From Weeksellaceae bacterium TAE3-ERU29 (GTDB lineage: Bacteria > Bacteroidota > Bacteroidia > Flavobacteriales > Weeksellaceae): a stretch of DNA of 61,615 nt. The translations under genes and the position numbers were made by a program. The DNA lies in NCBI GenBank assembly GCA_019218445.1, contig JAHUUM010000014.1, positions 1 to 61,615 on the forward strand. Direction: 5' to 3'. Of this stretch, positions 43,681 to 52,666 are shown piece after piece. The notes below the pieces were generated by a model. It made no database searches. It was given only the letters and a program-made list of their open reading frames with translations, and was not told the origin of the DNA. The stretch's first letter is position 1, and the number at the start of each line of letters is the position of its first letter.

Positions 43681-43688
43681 CAAATGTA
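43681..43688 (-). promoter_or_regulatory. -7 element for the CPBP protease gene
   Basis: CAAATGTA reads TACATTTG in minus sense, an exact TAnnTTTG match. Confidence 0.5.
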
Positions 43689-43760
43689 CGTAATTATTTC
43701 ACTTATCTGAATGAAATTATAAAAAATAGTAAAGAGTTCATTATATGTGTTTGGGTTAAA

Positions 43761-43790
43761 CAAAAAAATGGAATCACAAATGCGATCCCA
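43761..43790 (-). terminator. Terminator of fumC
   Basis: In minus sense TGGGATCGC-attt-GTGATTCCA is a nine-pair stem with two G-T pairs, followed by seven T. It lies about 30 bases past the fumC stop. Confidence 0.7.
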
Positions 43791-43818
43791 CTTTTAATAT
43801 TTAGTAGTTTAGCTAAAT

Positions 43819-45216
43819 TTATTTCATGCTACCCACCATATCTTTAGGGTCAACCCACTTGTCAAAATCTTCAGGGGAAACATAACCTAATCTTACGGCT
43901 TCTTCTTTAAGCGTAGTTCCGTTTGCATGAGCTGTCTGAGCTATTTCTGCCGCTTTATAATATCCAATGTGAGTATTTAATGCAGTCACCAACATTAAAG
44001 AATTATCTACCAACTCTTTAATTCTTTTCTCATTAGCCTCAATTCCTACTACACAATTATCTGTGAAAGAAACACAAGCATCACCAATTAATTCAGCACT
44101 TTGCAACGCATTTGCCGCCATTACAGGTTTAAATACGTTTAGCTCATAATGTCCTTGAGTTCCACCTACGGAAATAGCCACATCGTTACCCATCACCTGA
44201 GCAGCAACCATAGTTACAGCTTCGCACTGAGTAGGGTTTACTTTTCCCGGCATGATAGAAGACCCCGGCTCATTAGATGGAATAATAATTTCCCCGATTC
44301 CTGAACGTGGACCTGACGCCATTAATCTGATGTCATTCGCAATTTTATTAAGAGAAATAGCTATTTGTTTTAAAGCTCCGTGAGTTTCCACGATTGCATC
44401 GTGAGCTGCCAAAGCCTCAAATTTATTTTCTGCTGTTTTGAAAGGAAGACCTGTAAATTTAGCAATATATTCTGCCACTTTCACATCGTAACCTTTTGGA
44501 GTGTTAAGCCCTGTTCCTACTGCAGTTCCACCCAAAGCCAACTCAGATAAGTGGTCTAATGTATTTTTTAAAGCCTTTAATCCGTGTGTTAATTGGGAAG
44601 CATAACCGGAAAATTCCTGACCTAAAGTTAATGGGGTTGCATCCATTAAGTGAGTTCGTCCGATTTTTACAACTTCTTTAAACTCTTCTGATTTAGCTTT
44701 TAAAGCATCTCTTAATTTTTCAACTCCCGGAATAGTATTTTCTGCAATTTTTTTATAAACTGCAATGTGCATTCCTGTTGGGAAAGTATCGTTAGAAGAC
44801 TGAGATTTATTTACATCATCATTTGGTTGAAGAGTTTTTTCTCCTTCTCCTATTTTTTTACCCGCAATCTCGTGAGCTCTATTTGCGATAACCTCGTTCA
44901 CGTTCATGTTAGATTGAGTTCCCGAACCTGTTTGCCAAATCACTAAAGGAAATTGGTCATCTAATTTTTTATCTAAAATTTCATCACAAACCTGAGCAAT
45001 TAAATCTCTTTTTTTCTCAGGTAAAACACCTAATTCCGCATTAGCATAAGCCGCTGCTTTTTTAAGATAAGCAAAACCGTAAACAATGTCTAACGGCATA
45101 GATGCTGCCGGTCCAATTTTAAAATTGTTACGAGAACGCTCAGTTTGAGCACCCCATTTTTTATCCGCAGGAACTTTTACTTGTCCTAAAGTGTCTTTTT
45201 CGATTCTATATTCCAT
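43819..45216 (-). CDS. fumC: Class II fumarate hydratase
   Basis: 465 residues, full length. The superfamily signature [11 protein letters not shown] is present, along with the substrate residues in [11 protein letters not shown], the TFPTGMH region, and the catalytic [13 protein letters not shown]. It hydrates fumarate to (S)-malate in the TCA cycle without an iron-sulfur centre. Single-gene unit, divergent from the PL8 lyase, with a near -7 match TAACTTTA (minus sense, 45238-45245). Confidence 0.97.
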   Translation of the reverse strand: MEYRIEKDTLGQVKVPADKKWGAQTERSRNNFKIGPAASMPLDIVYGFAYLKKAAAYANAELGVLPEKKRDLIAQVCDEILDKKLDDQFPLVIWQTGSGTQSNMNVNEVIANRAHEIAGKKIGEGEKTLQPNDDVNKSQSSNDTFPTGMHIAVYKKIAENTIPGVEKLRDALKAKSEEFKEVVKIGRTHLMDATPLTLGQEFSGYASQLTHGLKALKNTLDHLSELALGGTAVGTGLNTPKGYDVKVAEYIAKFTGLPFKTAENKFEALAAHDAIVETHGALKQIAISLNKIANDIRLMASGPRSGIGEIIIPSNEPGSSIMPGKVNPTQCEAVTMVAAQVMGNDVAISVGGTQGHYELNVFKPVMAANALQSAELIGDACVSFTDNCVVGIEANEKRIKELVDNSLMLVTALNTHIGYYKAAEIAQTAHANGTTLKEEAVRLGYVSPEDFDKWVDPKDMVGSMK

Positions 45217-45337
45217 AATTTGTAATTTTTCAAGCCTTAAAGTTACGGATTTTTTGATTTGTAATAAATGATTTATGTTGGATATTTTAATAAGAAATAA
45301 TAAGATGAATCAGATGAAAATATTTAAAATAAAAAAC

Positions 45338-45345
45338 TATATTTG
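45338..45345 (+). promoter_or_regulatory. -7 element for the PL8 lyase
   Basis: TATATTTG, exact match, 40 bases before the ATG at 45386. Confidence 0.6.
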
Positions 45346-45385
45346 TTAGCTATAGATTATTTAAGTAAATATAAAATTCATTGAG

Positions 45386-48300
45386 ATGAGGAAAGCAATA
45401 ATTGTTAATTTTTTAATTTTATTTTTAATCCCGGTGGTTACTTTTAGTCAGACTTTTGAGAAATCGGGAGATTTATCTACTATTAAAAAAGACGGTAGTT
45501 CGGAGGTTTCAATAAGTCCTAAATATTATAAAGATGGACAAAAGTCTTTATTATGGGAATGGAATCAAAATCAATCTAAAATTATTTTTTCGGATCAGAA
45601 GATAGCAAGTAGTGCAAAAAGGTTTGATAAAAGAGCAGGGATTAAAGTTTGGATTTTTAATGAAAAGAAAAACTCATCCCCTCTTGTATTTAATTTTTTA
45701 GATAAATCGGGAAAAGTACAATACACGTTTGATTTTAATATGAATTTCACAGGTTGGCGTGCTGCTTGGGTTGCGTACTCCGATATGTGGACACCAAACG
45801 GAGGAAAAACTTCTTCTAAAGCAATTGAAAATTTAGAAATTGTTTCTCCTAAAAACACAAAAAACGGAGAAATTTGGATTGATAGATTAGAGTTTTCTGA
45901 TAGTGTAGATAAACAAGCAACTCCGGATGCTCAAATTCCTGAGAATAATAGACACTTAACTCGAGACCAATGGCATTGGGGATTATTATATATTTGGGAG
46001 TTATATAAATATGATATTGCTATTCCTACAAGTATAACAAGTCAACAAAAAGAGGATTTAAAGAAAATAGCGACTAAATTAGATGAGTCTTTCCAAATGG
46101 GGAAACTATCTGCTTCTGATGAGAGCAAGCTTTCGGTGCTTGAGAATAAACTTAGTATAAATTCTGATGGAACTCAGGGTGCTCCTTTAATGCAAAAAGA
46201 TAATATGATAAAGGGAGATGCGGATTATGCGGATCTTAATCAATATTTATATCTAAATGCAAGAAAATGGTTAGGCAATAAAGATAACAAAGGGAAAAAT
46301 GATTTTATAAAAGGAGTCCGTTATATGCTGAATCAAGGCTTTGCTTACGGAAGTGGAATGGGGACAAATCACCATTATGGTTATCAGACAAGAAATATTT
46401 TTTGGTCTATCTATAAAATGAAAGATGTTTTAAAAGCAGTAGGACTGTGGGAAGAGGCTAAAGATGCTGCAACTTATTGGAGTGGGTTGCAAGAAACTCG
46501 TAAACCGTATTCTAAGGAAAGAGATGAAATTACAGATTCTTGGAATACGTTGTTAACCGCTCGTCTTATATGTGCTTTGATGCCGGATTCTGAACAAGAA
46601 CAGTATAGAAATATGGAGGCATTGGCTCGCTGGACTAATGGTTCTGTTTCCTTTACTCCGGGAACACTTGGTGGGATAAAAGTAGACGGGACAGGGTTTC
46701 ACCACGGAGGACATTATCCGGCATATGCAGCTCCGGGCTATGGTGCTATTGGGGAATATCTTAAATTTGTAAATGATACACCTTTCTCATTAAAAGGAGA
46801 GGCTCGAGATGTTTTTAAATTTGCTTTACTTTCATTGGCTCGTCAAACCAATAAAAAAGATTGGGGACTTGGAGTAAGTGGTCGTAATCCTTTTACCGGA
46901 GAAATGGGCTTTAATGTAATAACAGCTTTTGGGTATGCAGCTAAAAGCTACGATTCTACAGATAAAGAATTAGCAGAACAATATTTGAGATTGATACATA
47001 ATAACGATAGAAGATATACCGAAGCTTTACGTTTAGAAAAAGAATTTACGTCTCAAGGATTTACAAGAGGTAGGGCTCCACAGGGTTTTTATGTGTATAA
47101 TCACGCGAATTTAGGAGTTTATAGATATAATGACATAATGATTTCTTTAAAAGGATTTAGTAGAAATTTATGGGGGGCAGAAATTTATTATTCCAGCAAT
47201 AGATTTGGTAGATACCAAAGTTATGGTTCGGCACAAATTATAGGAACTCCGGATAAAAAAGGTAACGTAACAGAAGAAGCCAGCGGTTATAATGAAAATG
47301 GTTGGGATTGGAATAGAAATCCGGGGACAACAACTATTCATTTACCTTTAGAGAATTTAAATTCTCCTTTTGCTATTAGTACGTTAAGACAACCATATAG
47401 CTTTTCAGGAGCAAATGATTTGGATAATGGAAAATACGGAATGTTTGCAACAAAACAGGGAGAGTTTAATTTCCGAAAATTTACTCCGTCGTTTAATGCT
47501 CATAAATCTGTATTTTGTTTTGGAGATAAAATCATCTTTTTAGGAAGTGAAATTAGTAATGATAATAGTGCTAACCCAACAGAAACTACATTATTTCAGC
47601 AGTTTTTAAATTCAGAGAATGAAGAAATAATTGTAAACGGAACAAGTGTAAAGCAATTCCCTTATAGTAAATCAACCGATGAGGTTACTGTTATAAAAGA
47701 TGCAAAAGGATATTATTATTATATTCCTAAAGGGCAAAAACTGGAAATAAGAAAACAAGCTCAGGAATCTGTGGATAACAGAATTACTATAGATAATAGA
47801 ACTGTTAAATATACCAATGGTAATTTTGCAGTTGCTTATTTAGACCATGGAAAGGCACCAAAGAAACAAGCATATGAATACATGATTTTATTGACTCCTC
47901 CAACAGATGCACAAATAGAAAACCTAAAAAATAGAAAAACAGGATATAGAATAAAAAGAAAGGACAATTCTGTACATATTGTAGAAGATGTTTCCAGCAA
48001 TGCTAGAGGTTATGCTGTTTTTGAGGCGTACGATTCTCAGGATGATGATTATATTTTAAAAAGTGATGATGAAATAATGATAATGCTTCTTCCTAAAGAT
48101 GAATCATTAAGTTTTAGTGTTTGTAGTCCGGATTTAAATATAGGAGAACCATCTTATACTACTGCAAATGAAAGTCAGCCTGTACAAAAAAGAATTACTT
48201 TAAAAGGTAAATATAAACTTTCAAAGAGTGATAGCAGAGTAGTTTTAAAATATGATAATGATGGAAATACAATGCTTACAGTAACTTGTAAAGACGGAAT

Positions 48301-49297
48301 TCCTGTGGAATTTAACTTAGTGAAAGTGAGTCCGGAATTTAAAATAAGCCCGACAACTGTAAAAGTAGGAGAATTTATAAATATAGAAGTAAAAGATATT
48401 AAAGGTAAAAAAACTTTAAAACTTTTCGATTCTAAAGGAGCTTTAGCAAAAGAATTTGAAATTAAAGATGGAAGCTCAAAAATCTCTACAGAAGGATTAT
48501 CTGTGGGTGTTTATACTTATAAATTCATATCAGACGAATTAAATAAAGATGGAGAAATTACAATAAAACTTGCTCCGGAACTTAAAGTAAATCCGACAAC
48601 TTTAAGAGTAGGAGAATTTATAAATGTAGAAATAAAAGGAGTTGAAGGTAAAAAGACTTTTAAACTTTTCAATGCTAAAGGAACGTTGGTAAAAGAAGTT
48701 GAGCTTAAAAAAGAAAGTTCAAAAATTTCAACCGAAGGATTATCAGCAGGAGTTTATCGTTATGAGTTTATATCAGATGAGTTAAACGAAAACGGAAAAA
48801 TAACTTTAAATCCGGCTCCGGAAGTTAAAGTAACTAAATCAGGAGAATTTATAAATATAGAAGCAAGAGAAGTTGTAGGTAAAAAAATCTTTAAACTTTT
48901 CAATTCTAACGGTACATTAGTAAAAGAGGAAGAAATTAAAGAGAATGTTTCAAAAATCTCTACTCAAGGACTTCCTTCCGGTGTTTATCGTTATGAATTC
49001 ACAGCAGGTGAATTAAATAAAAGTGGAGAGATTATAATAGAAGTTCAAAACGAAGTAAGAGTTTATCCTACATTATTAAAATCGGGAGAACCTTTAATTT
49101 TAGAAATGAATGGACTTTCAGGAGAAAAGCAATTTATAATTTATGATACTAAAGGAGCTTTAATAAAAGGTGCTAAAATAAAAAGCAATGAAGAAATCAT
49201 ACAATTTCCAACACATGGATTAGTAAAAGGAGTTTATTTTTATCAGTTAAGCACCCCTGATTCCATAAAACAACAAGGTAAGTTTATAATTAAATAA
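45386..49297 (+). CDS. Secreted PL8 chondroitin-ABC-lyase-like enzyme with four tandem T9SS-type sorting domains
   Basis: 1303 residues. Signal peptide (about 1-21), then a Lyase_N-type beta-sandwich (25-175), the helical Lyase_catalyt domain (about 190-560) and beta-sandwich domains to about 980. Landmarks shared with Proteus chondroitinase ABC: FHHGGHYPAY, whose His440 and Tyr447 match catalytic His501/Tyr508; NRFGRYQS (Arg606, 609); TETTLFQQ (Glu733, matching Glu653); GWDWNR and TIHLPLENL. The enzyme should cleave chondroitin/dermatan sulfate by beta-elimination. Residues 986-1065, 1066-1145, 1146-1222 and 1223-1303 are four homologous ~80-residue units with GEFINIE, KLF..KGTLVKE, KISTEGLS.GVYRYEF; the last (GVYFYQLS...GKFIIK) is a typical type A sorting domain. 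Function of the first three copies is unknown. Confidence 0.9.
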   Translation: MRKAIIVNFLILFLIPVVTFSQTFEKSGDLSTIKKDGSSEVSISPKYYKDGQKSLLWEWNQNQSKIIFSDQKIASSAKRFDKRAGIKVWIFNEKKNSSPLVFNFLDKSGKVQYTFDFNMNFTGWRAAWVAYSDMWTPNGGKTSSKAIENLEIVSPKNTKNGEIWIDRLEFSDSVDKQATPDAQIPENNRHLTRDQWHWGLLYIWELYKYDIAIPTSITSQQKEDLKKIATKLDESFQMGKLSASDESKLSVLENKLSINSDGTQGAPLMQKDNMIKGDADYADLNQYLYLNARKWLGNKDNKGKNDFIKGVRYMLNQGFAYGSGMGTNHHYGYQTRNIFWSIYKMKDVLKAVGLWEEAKDAATYWSGLQETRKPYSKERDEITDSWNTLLTARLICALMPDSEQEQYRNMEALARWTNGSVSFTPGTLGGIKVDGTGFHHGGHYPAYAAPGYGAIGEYLKFVNDTPFSLKGEARDVFKFALLSLARQTNKKDWGLGVSGRNPFTGEMGFNVITAFGYAAKSYDSTDKELAEQYLRLIHNNDRRYTEALRLEKEFTSQGFTRGRAPQGFYVYNHANLGVYRYNDIMISLKGFSRNLWGAEIYYSSNRFGRYQSYGSAQIIGTPDKKGNVTEEASGYNENGWDWNRNPGTTTIHLPLENLNSPFAISTLRQPYSFSGANDLDNGKYGMFATKQGEFNFRKFTPSFNAHKSVFCFGDKIIFLGSEISNDNSANPTETTLFQQFLNSENEEIIVNGTSVKQFPYSKSTDEVTVIKDAKGYYYYIPKGQKLEIRKQAQESVDNRITIDNRTVKYTNGNFAVAYLDHGKAPKKQAYEYMILLTPPTDAQIENLKNRKTGYRIKRKDNSVHIVEDVSSNARGYAVFEAYDSQDDDYILKSDDEIMIMLLPKDESLSFSVCSPDLNIGEPSYTTANESQPVQKRITLKGKYKLSKSDSRVVLKYDNDGNTMLTVTCKDGIPVEFNLVKVSPEFKISPTTVKVGEFINIEVKDIKGKKTLKLFDSKGALAKEFEIKDGSSKISTEGLSVGVYTYKFISDELNKDGEITIKLAPELKVNPTTLRVGEFINVEIKGVEGKKTFKLFNAKGTLVKEVELKKESSKISTEGLSAGVYRYEFISDELNENGKITLNPAPEVKVTKSGEFINIEAREVVGKKIFKLFNSNGTLVKEEEIKENVSKISTQGLPSGVYRYEFTAGELNKSGEIIIEVQNEVRVYPTLLKSGEPLILEMNGLSGEKQFIIYDTKGALIKGAKIKSNEEIIQFPTHGLVKGVYFYQLSTPDSIKQQGKFIIK
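48341..49294 (+). repeat. Four tandem copies of a ~240-bp sorting-domain coding unit
   Basis: The units start at about 48341, 48581, 48821 and 49052. Copies 1-3 are close to one another at DNA level (for example GGAGAATTTATAAAT appears in all three), copy 4 is the most divergent. This fits recent duplication of an ancestral C-terminal domain toward the N-terminal side. Confidence 0.8.
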
Positions 49298-49314
49298 ATA
49301 ACATAACCATAACC

Positions 49315-49347
49315 AAAGAAAGCCACTTGAAAAGGTGGCTTTCTTTA
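49315..49347 (+). terminator. Terminator of the PL8 lyase gene
   Basis: AAAGAAAGCCACTT and AGGTGGCTTTCTTT form a long stem with a short GAAA-type loop and a T-rich end, 18 bases past the stop codon. Confidence 0.85.
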
Positions 49348-49648
49348 TGAAAAATATAAGCTATAGTAAGAGCATTATCAATACAAAATGACTTTATAGT
49401 ACATAAGTATCCACAGAAGATAACATTAAGATTTCCCAAAAGACAAAAAAACAAAAAATTTCATATGAATTCGGAGCAACTTCATATAACAGAATCACTT
49501 TTTATATTGAAATTTTTAAGTTTTAATAAGAAATTTACGGCTGATTGGGTAATTATGAAATTAGAATATTTAATCTTAAATAGAGGTTGTTAAGAAAGTA
49601 CCAATTGCTGGTTAGAATTCTCGGGGAAGTGTCTTATGTTAAAAAAAT

Positions 49649-49681
49649 AAGGCTCAGATTATAAAAATCTAAGCCTTGCTT
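49649..49681 (-). terminator. Terminator of mdh
   Basis: In minus sense AAGGCTTAGATT and AATCTGAGCCTT form a 12-bp stem with one mismatch, followed by a T-run. Confidence 0.8.
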
Positions 49682-49722
49682 TTTACTTATACTCTTTATG
49701 AGAGTATGGAAGAAAATAAATA

Positions 49723-50649
49723 TTAAGCGTCTAAAGCTTTATTCACTTCTCTTACTTTCTCTACGGCATCATCAAACTTAATTCTTTCTTCTTCGTTTAG
49801 TTCGATTTCTACGATTTCTTCTACTCCGTTAGCTCCAATAATTGCAGGAACTCCCACGCAGATGTCTTTTAATCCGTATTCACCTTCTAATAATAAAGAA
49901 CAAGGGAACATTTTTTTGGAATCCTGTGCAATAGCTCTTACTAATTCAGAAACCGCAGCACCTGGTGCGTACCAAGCAGAAGTTCCTAATAGTTTGGTTA
50001 AAGTAGCTCCGCCCACTCTTGTTTCTTGCTCTACATTTGCTAATTGTTCTTTGTCTAAGAATTTTGAAGCAGGAACACCGTTTCTTGTAGCTAAGCGAGT
50101 TAAAGGCAACATACCGGTATCACTGTGAGCTCCGATTACCATTCCATCTACATCAGAAATTGGGCAATCTAAAGCCTCAGCTAATCTGTATTTGAAACGA
50201 GCACTGTCTAAAGCACCTCCCATTCCAATAACTCTATTTTTAGGTAATCCTGTAGCTTTATGTACTAAATAAGCCATTGTATCCATTGGGTTAGAAACCA
50301 CGATAATGATTACATTAGGAGAATATTTTACTAATTGTTCTACAACAGATTTTACTATGTTAGCATTTGTCCCGATAAGTTCTTCTCTTGTCATTCCCGG
50401 TTTACGAGGAATTCCGGAAGTAATTACTGCTACATCACTACCTTCTGTTTTAGAATAGTCATTTGTAGAGCCGGTAATTTTAGTATCAAACAGGTTTAAA
50501 GAGGCGGTTTGCATTAAATCCATTGCTTTCCCTTCAGCATAGCCTTCTTTAATGTCAACTAAAACAACTTCAGAAGCAAAATTTTTAATTGCAATATACT
50601 CTGCACAACTTGCACCTACGGCACCTGCACCTACTACTGTAACTTTCAT
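49723..50649 (-). CDS. mdh: Malate dehydrogenase (LDH-like type)
   Basis: 308 residues. NAD-binding start VTVVGAGAVGASCAEY; active-site loop SGIPRKPGMTREELIGTN with the substrate-binding Arg residues; SNPMDTMAYLVHKATG; catalytic His in VIGAHSDTGMLP. The PRKPGMTR loop marks malate rather than lactate specificity. It oxidises malate to oxaloacetate with NAD in the TCA cycle. It lies 94 bases after the symporter gene on the same strand, with no clear promoter between the two. Confidence 0.96.
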   Translation of the reverse strand: MKVTVVGAGAVGASCAEYIAIKNFASEVVLVDIKEGYAEGKAMDLMQTASLNLFDTKITGSTNDYSKTEGSDVAVITSGIPRKPGMTREELIGTNANIVKSVVEQLVKYSPNVIIIVVSNPMDTMAYLVHKATGLPKNRVIGMGGALDSARFKYRLAEALDCPISDVDGMVIGAHSDTGMLPLTRLATRNGVPASKFLDKEQLANVEQETRVGGATLTKLLGTSAWYAPGAAVSELVRAIAQDSKKMFPCSLLLEGEYGLKDICVGVPAIIGANGVEEIVEIELNEEERIKFDDAVEKVREVNKALDA

Positions 50650-50743
50650 ATAATTTATTTTTTAATGTTTAAATGAGTTGTAAAGGTACTGATTTTGTTA
50701 AAAAATTAAAAGTTAAACACAAGTTAATCTTAACTGATTTTTC

Positions 50744-51910
50744 TTAGCATTTTTTCGGGCTAAATATTTTATCTACAATCAAGGAAATTGCACCGTCTCC
50801 CGTAACGTTACAAGCTGTTCCAAAGCTATCCATTGCTATATAGAGAGCAATCATTAAAGCAATAGATTCATTATTAAATCCCATCATAGATTCCAAAAGC
50901 CCTACGGATGCCATAATCGCTCCGCCCGGAACTCCCGGAGCCGCAATCATTACAATGCCCAACATTAAAATAAAACCTGCAAAAAGTTCAAAATTATAAG
51001 GAATTCCTTGCATTAGCATAAGTGCTATAGTACATGCCACAATTTTCATCGTACTTCCCGAAAGGTGTATAGTGGCACAAAATGGAACTGTAAATCTACT
51101 AATATCTTTAGAAACTCCGTTTTTCTCTACTTGTTGTAAAGTTATGGGGATTGTTGCCGCAGAAGATTGTGTTCCTAATGCAGTAAAATAGGCAGGAAGC
51201 ATATTTCTTAATGCTTTTATAGGATTCTTTTTCGCTATAGTTCCCGCAATTATATATTGAATTAATATTAAAGCTATATGCATAATAAAAATTATAGCTA
51301 TAATTTTTATAAATACATTGAGGACAGAGAACACTTTTCCGCTGAATGCCATATTCACAAAAATACTGAAAATATAAATCGGTAAAAGCGGAATAATTGC
51401 TTTTTTAATTAATTGAATTATAATTAATTCGAAATCTTTTATTGCTCCAAATAATATGGATTCCGTTTTTATAGATAAACCTAATCCAATTGTAAAAGCA
51501 AGAGCTAAAGCAGTCATTATATCAAATGGAGGAGGTACGCTTATCGTAAAGTAAGGTAGTAATTCTTTAGAGGTTTCTGCTACAGAATTATAGTCAGAGG
51601 TATTTATAAATTTAGGAAATAGAGAGTCTGATACAAAATAAGTCATAAAGCCTGAGAAAAAAGTTGAGGCATAGGCTATACTAATTGTAACTAATAATAA
51701 TTTTTTTGCATTTTTTCCTAAATCAGCAATGGCAGGCATAATTAGCCCCATGATAATTAATGGAATAGAAAAACTTAAAAACTCACTGAAAATATTATTG
51801 AAAGTTGTAAAAATACGATTAAACCATTCGGGTAAGTATAATCCGGATAGTATACCTAAAAATATAGCTATAATTATTATAACTAAAAGGTTGGAGAGTA
51901 TTTTTTTCAT
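50744..51910 (-). CDS. Dicarboxylate/amino acid:cation symporter
   Basis: 388 residues from the ATG at 51910; a longer frame to 51934 would begin inside the -7 promoter box. About eight membrane helices plus two re-entrant hairpins: the GTQSSAATIPIT hairpin 1 and APGVPGGAIMAS hairpin 2, with HLSGSTMKIV where GltPh has NMDGT. This is the DAACS family, which imports glutamate, aspartate, C4-dicarboxylates or serine with Na+ or H+. The C-terminal GDGAISLIVDKIF is typical. Its position before mdh would suit a C4-dicarboxylate substrate, but this is inference. Confidence 0.88.
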   Translation of the reverse strand: MKKILSNLLVIIIIAIFLGILSGLYLPEWFNRIFTTFNNIFSEFLSFSIPLIIMGLIMPAIADLGKNAKKLLLVTISIAYASTFFSGFMTYFVSDSLFPKFINTSDYNSVAETSKELLPYFTISVPPPFDIMTALALAFTIGLGLSIKTESILFGAIKDFELIIIQLIKKAIIPLLPIYIFSIFVNMAFSGKVFSVLNVFIKIIAIIFIMHIALILIQYIIAGTIAKKNPIKALRNMLPAYFTALGTQSSAATIPITLQQVEKNGVSKDISRFTVPFCATIHLSGSTMKIVACTIALMLMQGIPYNFELFAGFILMLGIVMIAAPGVPGGAIMASVGLLESMMGFNNESIALMIALYIAMDSFGTACNVTGDGAISLIVDKIFSPKKC

Positions 51911-51931
51911 AATATTATAATTATTTAGCAA

Positions 51932-51939
51932 CAAATATA
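51932..51939 (-). promoter_or_regulatory. -7 element for the symporter gene
   Basis: CAAATATA reads TATATTTG in minus sense, 21 bases before the ATG at 51910. It decides the start. Confidence 0.6.
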
Positions 51940-52085
51940 TAAAATAATGGTAAATTTAAAGCTTGTTTTTGAGCCTAAAAGATAAATGCCAAATATAAAC
52001 TGAAAAAAAAGTGTTTTTCTATATAATAAAAACGTGAATAATAAAGAATTGCACAATAATTATTATAAAATTTGAAAATAAAATG

Positions 52086-52093
52086 TATATTTG
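52086..52093 (+). promoter_or_regulatory. -7 element for the HU gene
   Basis: TATATTTG, exact match, 34 bases before the ATG at 52128. Confidence 0.6.
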
Positions 52094-52127
52094 CAATCCG
52101 TTATAAACAAATATAAATACATATAAA

Positions 52128-52421
52128 ATGACTAAGGCAGAAATCGTAACTAACATTTCTAATAAGTTAGGGTTAGAGAAGACTGATACACAAAATGTTA
52201 TTGAAGCATTTATGGAAGAGGTAAAGTCAGCTATGACAGGAGGAGATAATGTATACTTGAGAGGTTTCGGATCTTTTATTATTAAGAAAAGAGCTCAGAA
52301 AACAGGTAGAAATATCTCTAAAAATAAGTCCATTATAATCCCGGCACATAATATTCCGGCATTTAAACCTTCTAAAACTTTTGTGGAGGAGGTAAAGGAT
52401 AAAGTAAAAGTAGAAGACTAA
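52128..52421 (+). CDS. HU-family DNA-binding protein
   Basis: 97 residues, typical of HU/IHF. The first helices MTKAEIVTNISNKLGLEKTD, then the GDNVYLRGFGSFIIKKRAQKTGRN signature and the arm with PAHNIPAFKPSKTF are all present. HU bends and compacts DNA as a dimer. It is followed 41 bases later by a 30-residue basic protein; both are probably on the same mRNA, ended by the hairpin at 52569-52602. Confidence 0.95.
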   Translation: MTKAEIVTNISNKLGLEKTDTQNVIEAFMEEVKSAMTGGDNVYLRGFGSFIIKKRAQKTGRNISKNKSIIIPAHNIPAFKPSKTFVEEVKDKVKVED

Positions 52422-52462
52422 TTAGCAATTTAAAATAATTATTAATCTAAAAAATTTGTAAT

Positions 52463-52555
52463 ATGCCAAGTGGTAAAAAAAGAAAAAGACATAAGGTTTC
52501 AACGCACAAGAGAAAGAAAAGAAGAAGATTAAACAGACACAAAAAGAAAAAATAA
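52463..52555 (+). CDS. 30-residue highly basic protein, likely ribosome-associated
   Basis: The frame ATG 52463 to TAA 52553-52555 encodes MPSGKKRKRHKVSTHKR followed by an Arg/Lys-rich tail ending HKKKK. About two thirds of the residues are Lys, Arg or His and there are no acidic ones. Tiny proteins of this composition between HU and RNase G occur across Bacteroidota and some have been described as ribosomal proteins particular to the phylum; I cannot confirm the exact name. A random frame of this composition is very unlikely. RNA binding is the obvious role. Confidence 0.8.
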   Translation: MPSGKKRKRHKVSTHKRKKRRRLNRHKKKK

Positions 52556-52568
52556 TCTTTGTTAAAGA

Positions 52569-52602
52569 CAAATGCACCGCCTTACAAAGGTTTGGTGCAT
52601 TT
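52569..52602 (+). terminator. Terminator after HU and the basic protein
   Basis: AAATGCACC and GGTGCATTT form a nine-base perfect stem around a 15-base inner region that can partly pair, followed by T residues. Confidence 0.75.
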
Positions 52603-52666
52603 TTAAATTGTTTTTGAGTGTTAATAATTTTATTAATACTGTAAATACCAAGTTATTAGTAATTGA

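Larger units (their letters stand above)
49298..49722. other. Gene-free interval between the PL8 lyase and mdh
   Basis: 425 bases. It begins with the PL8 terminator (49315-49347) and ends with the mdh terminator (49649-49681). The 300 bases between them hold only short open frames (longest ATG frame 12 codons), no tRNA-like fold and no recognised mobile-element end. It may be the eroded site of a former gene. Confidence 0.6.

Noticed and set aside
43662-43847. 61-codon plus-strand frame between the CPBP protease and fumC
   Set aside because: It overlaps the fumC 3' end and its terminator and has no promoter box or recognisable product.
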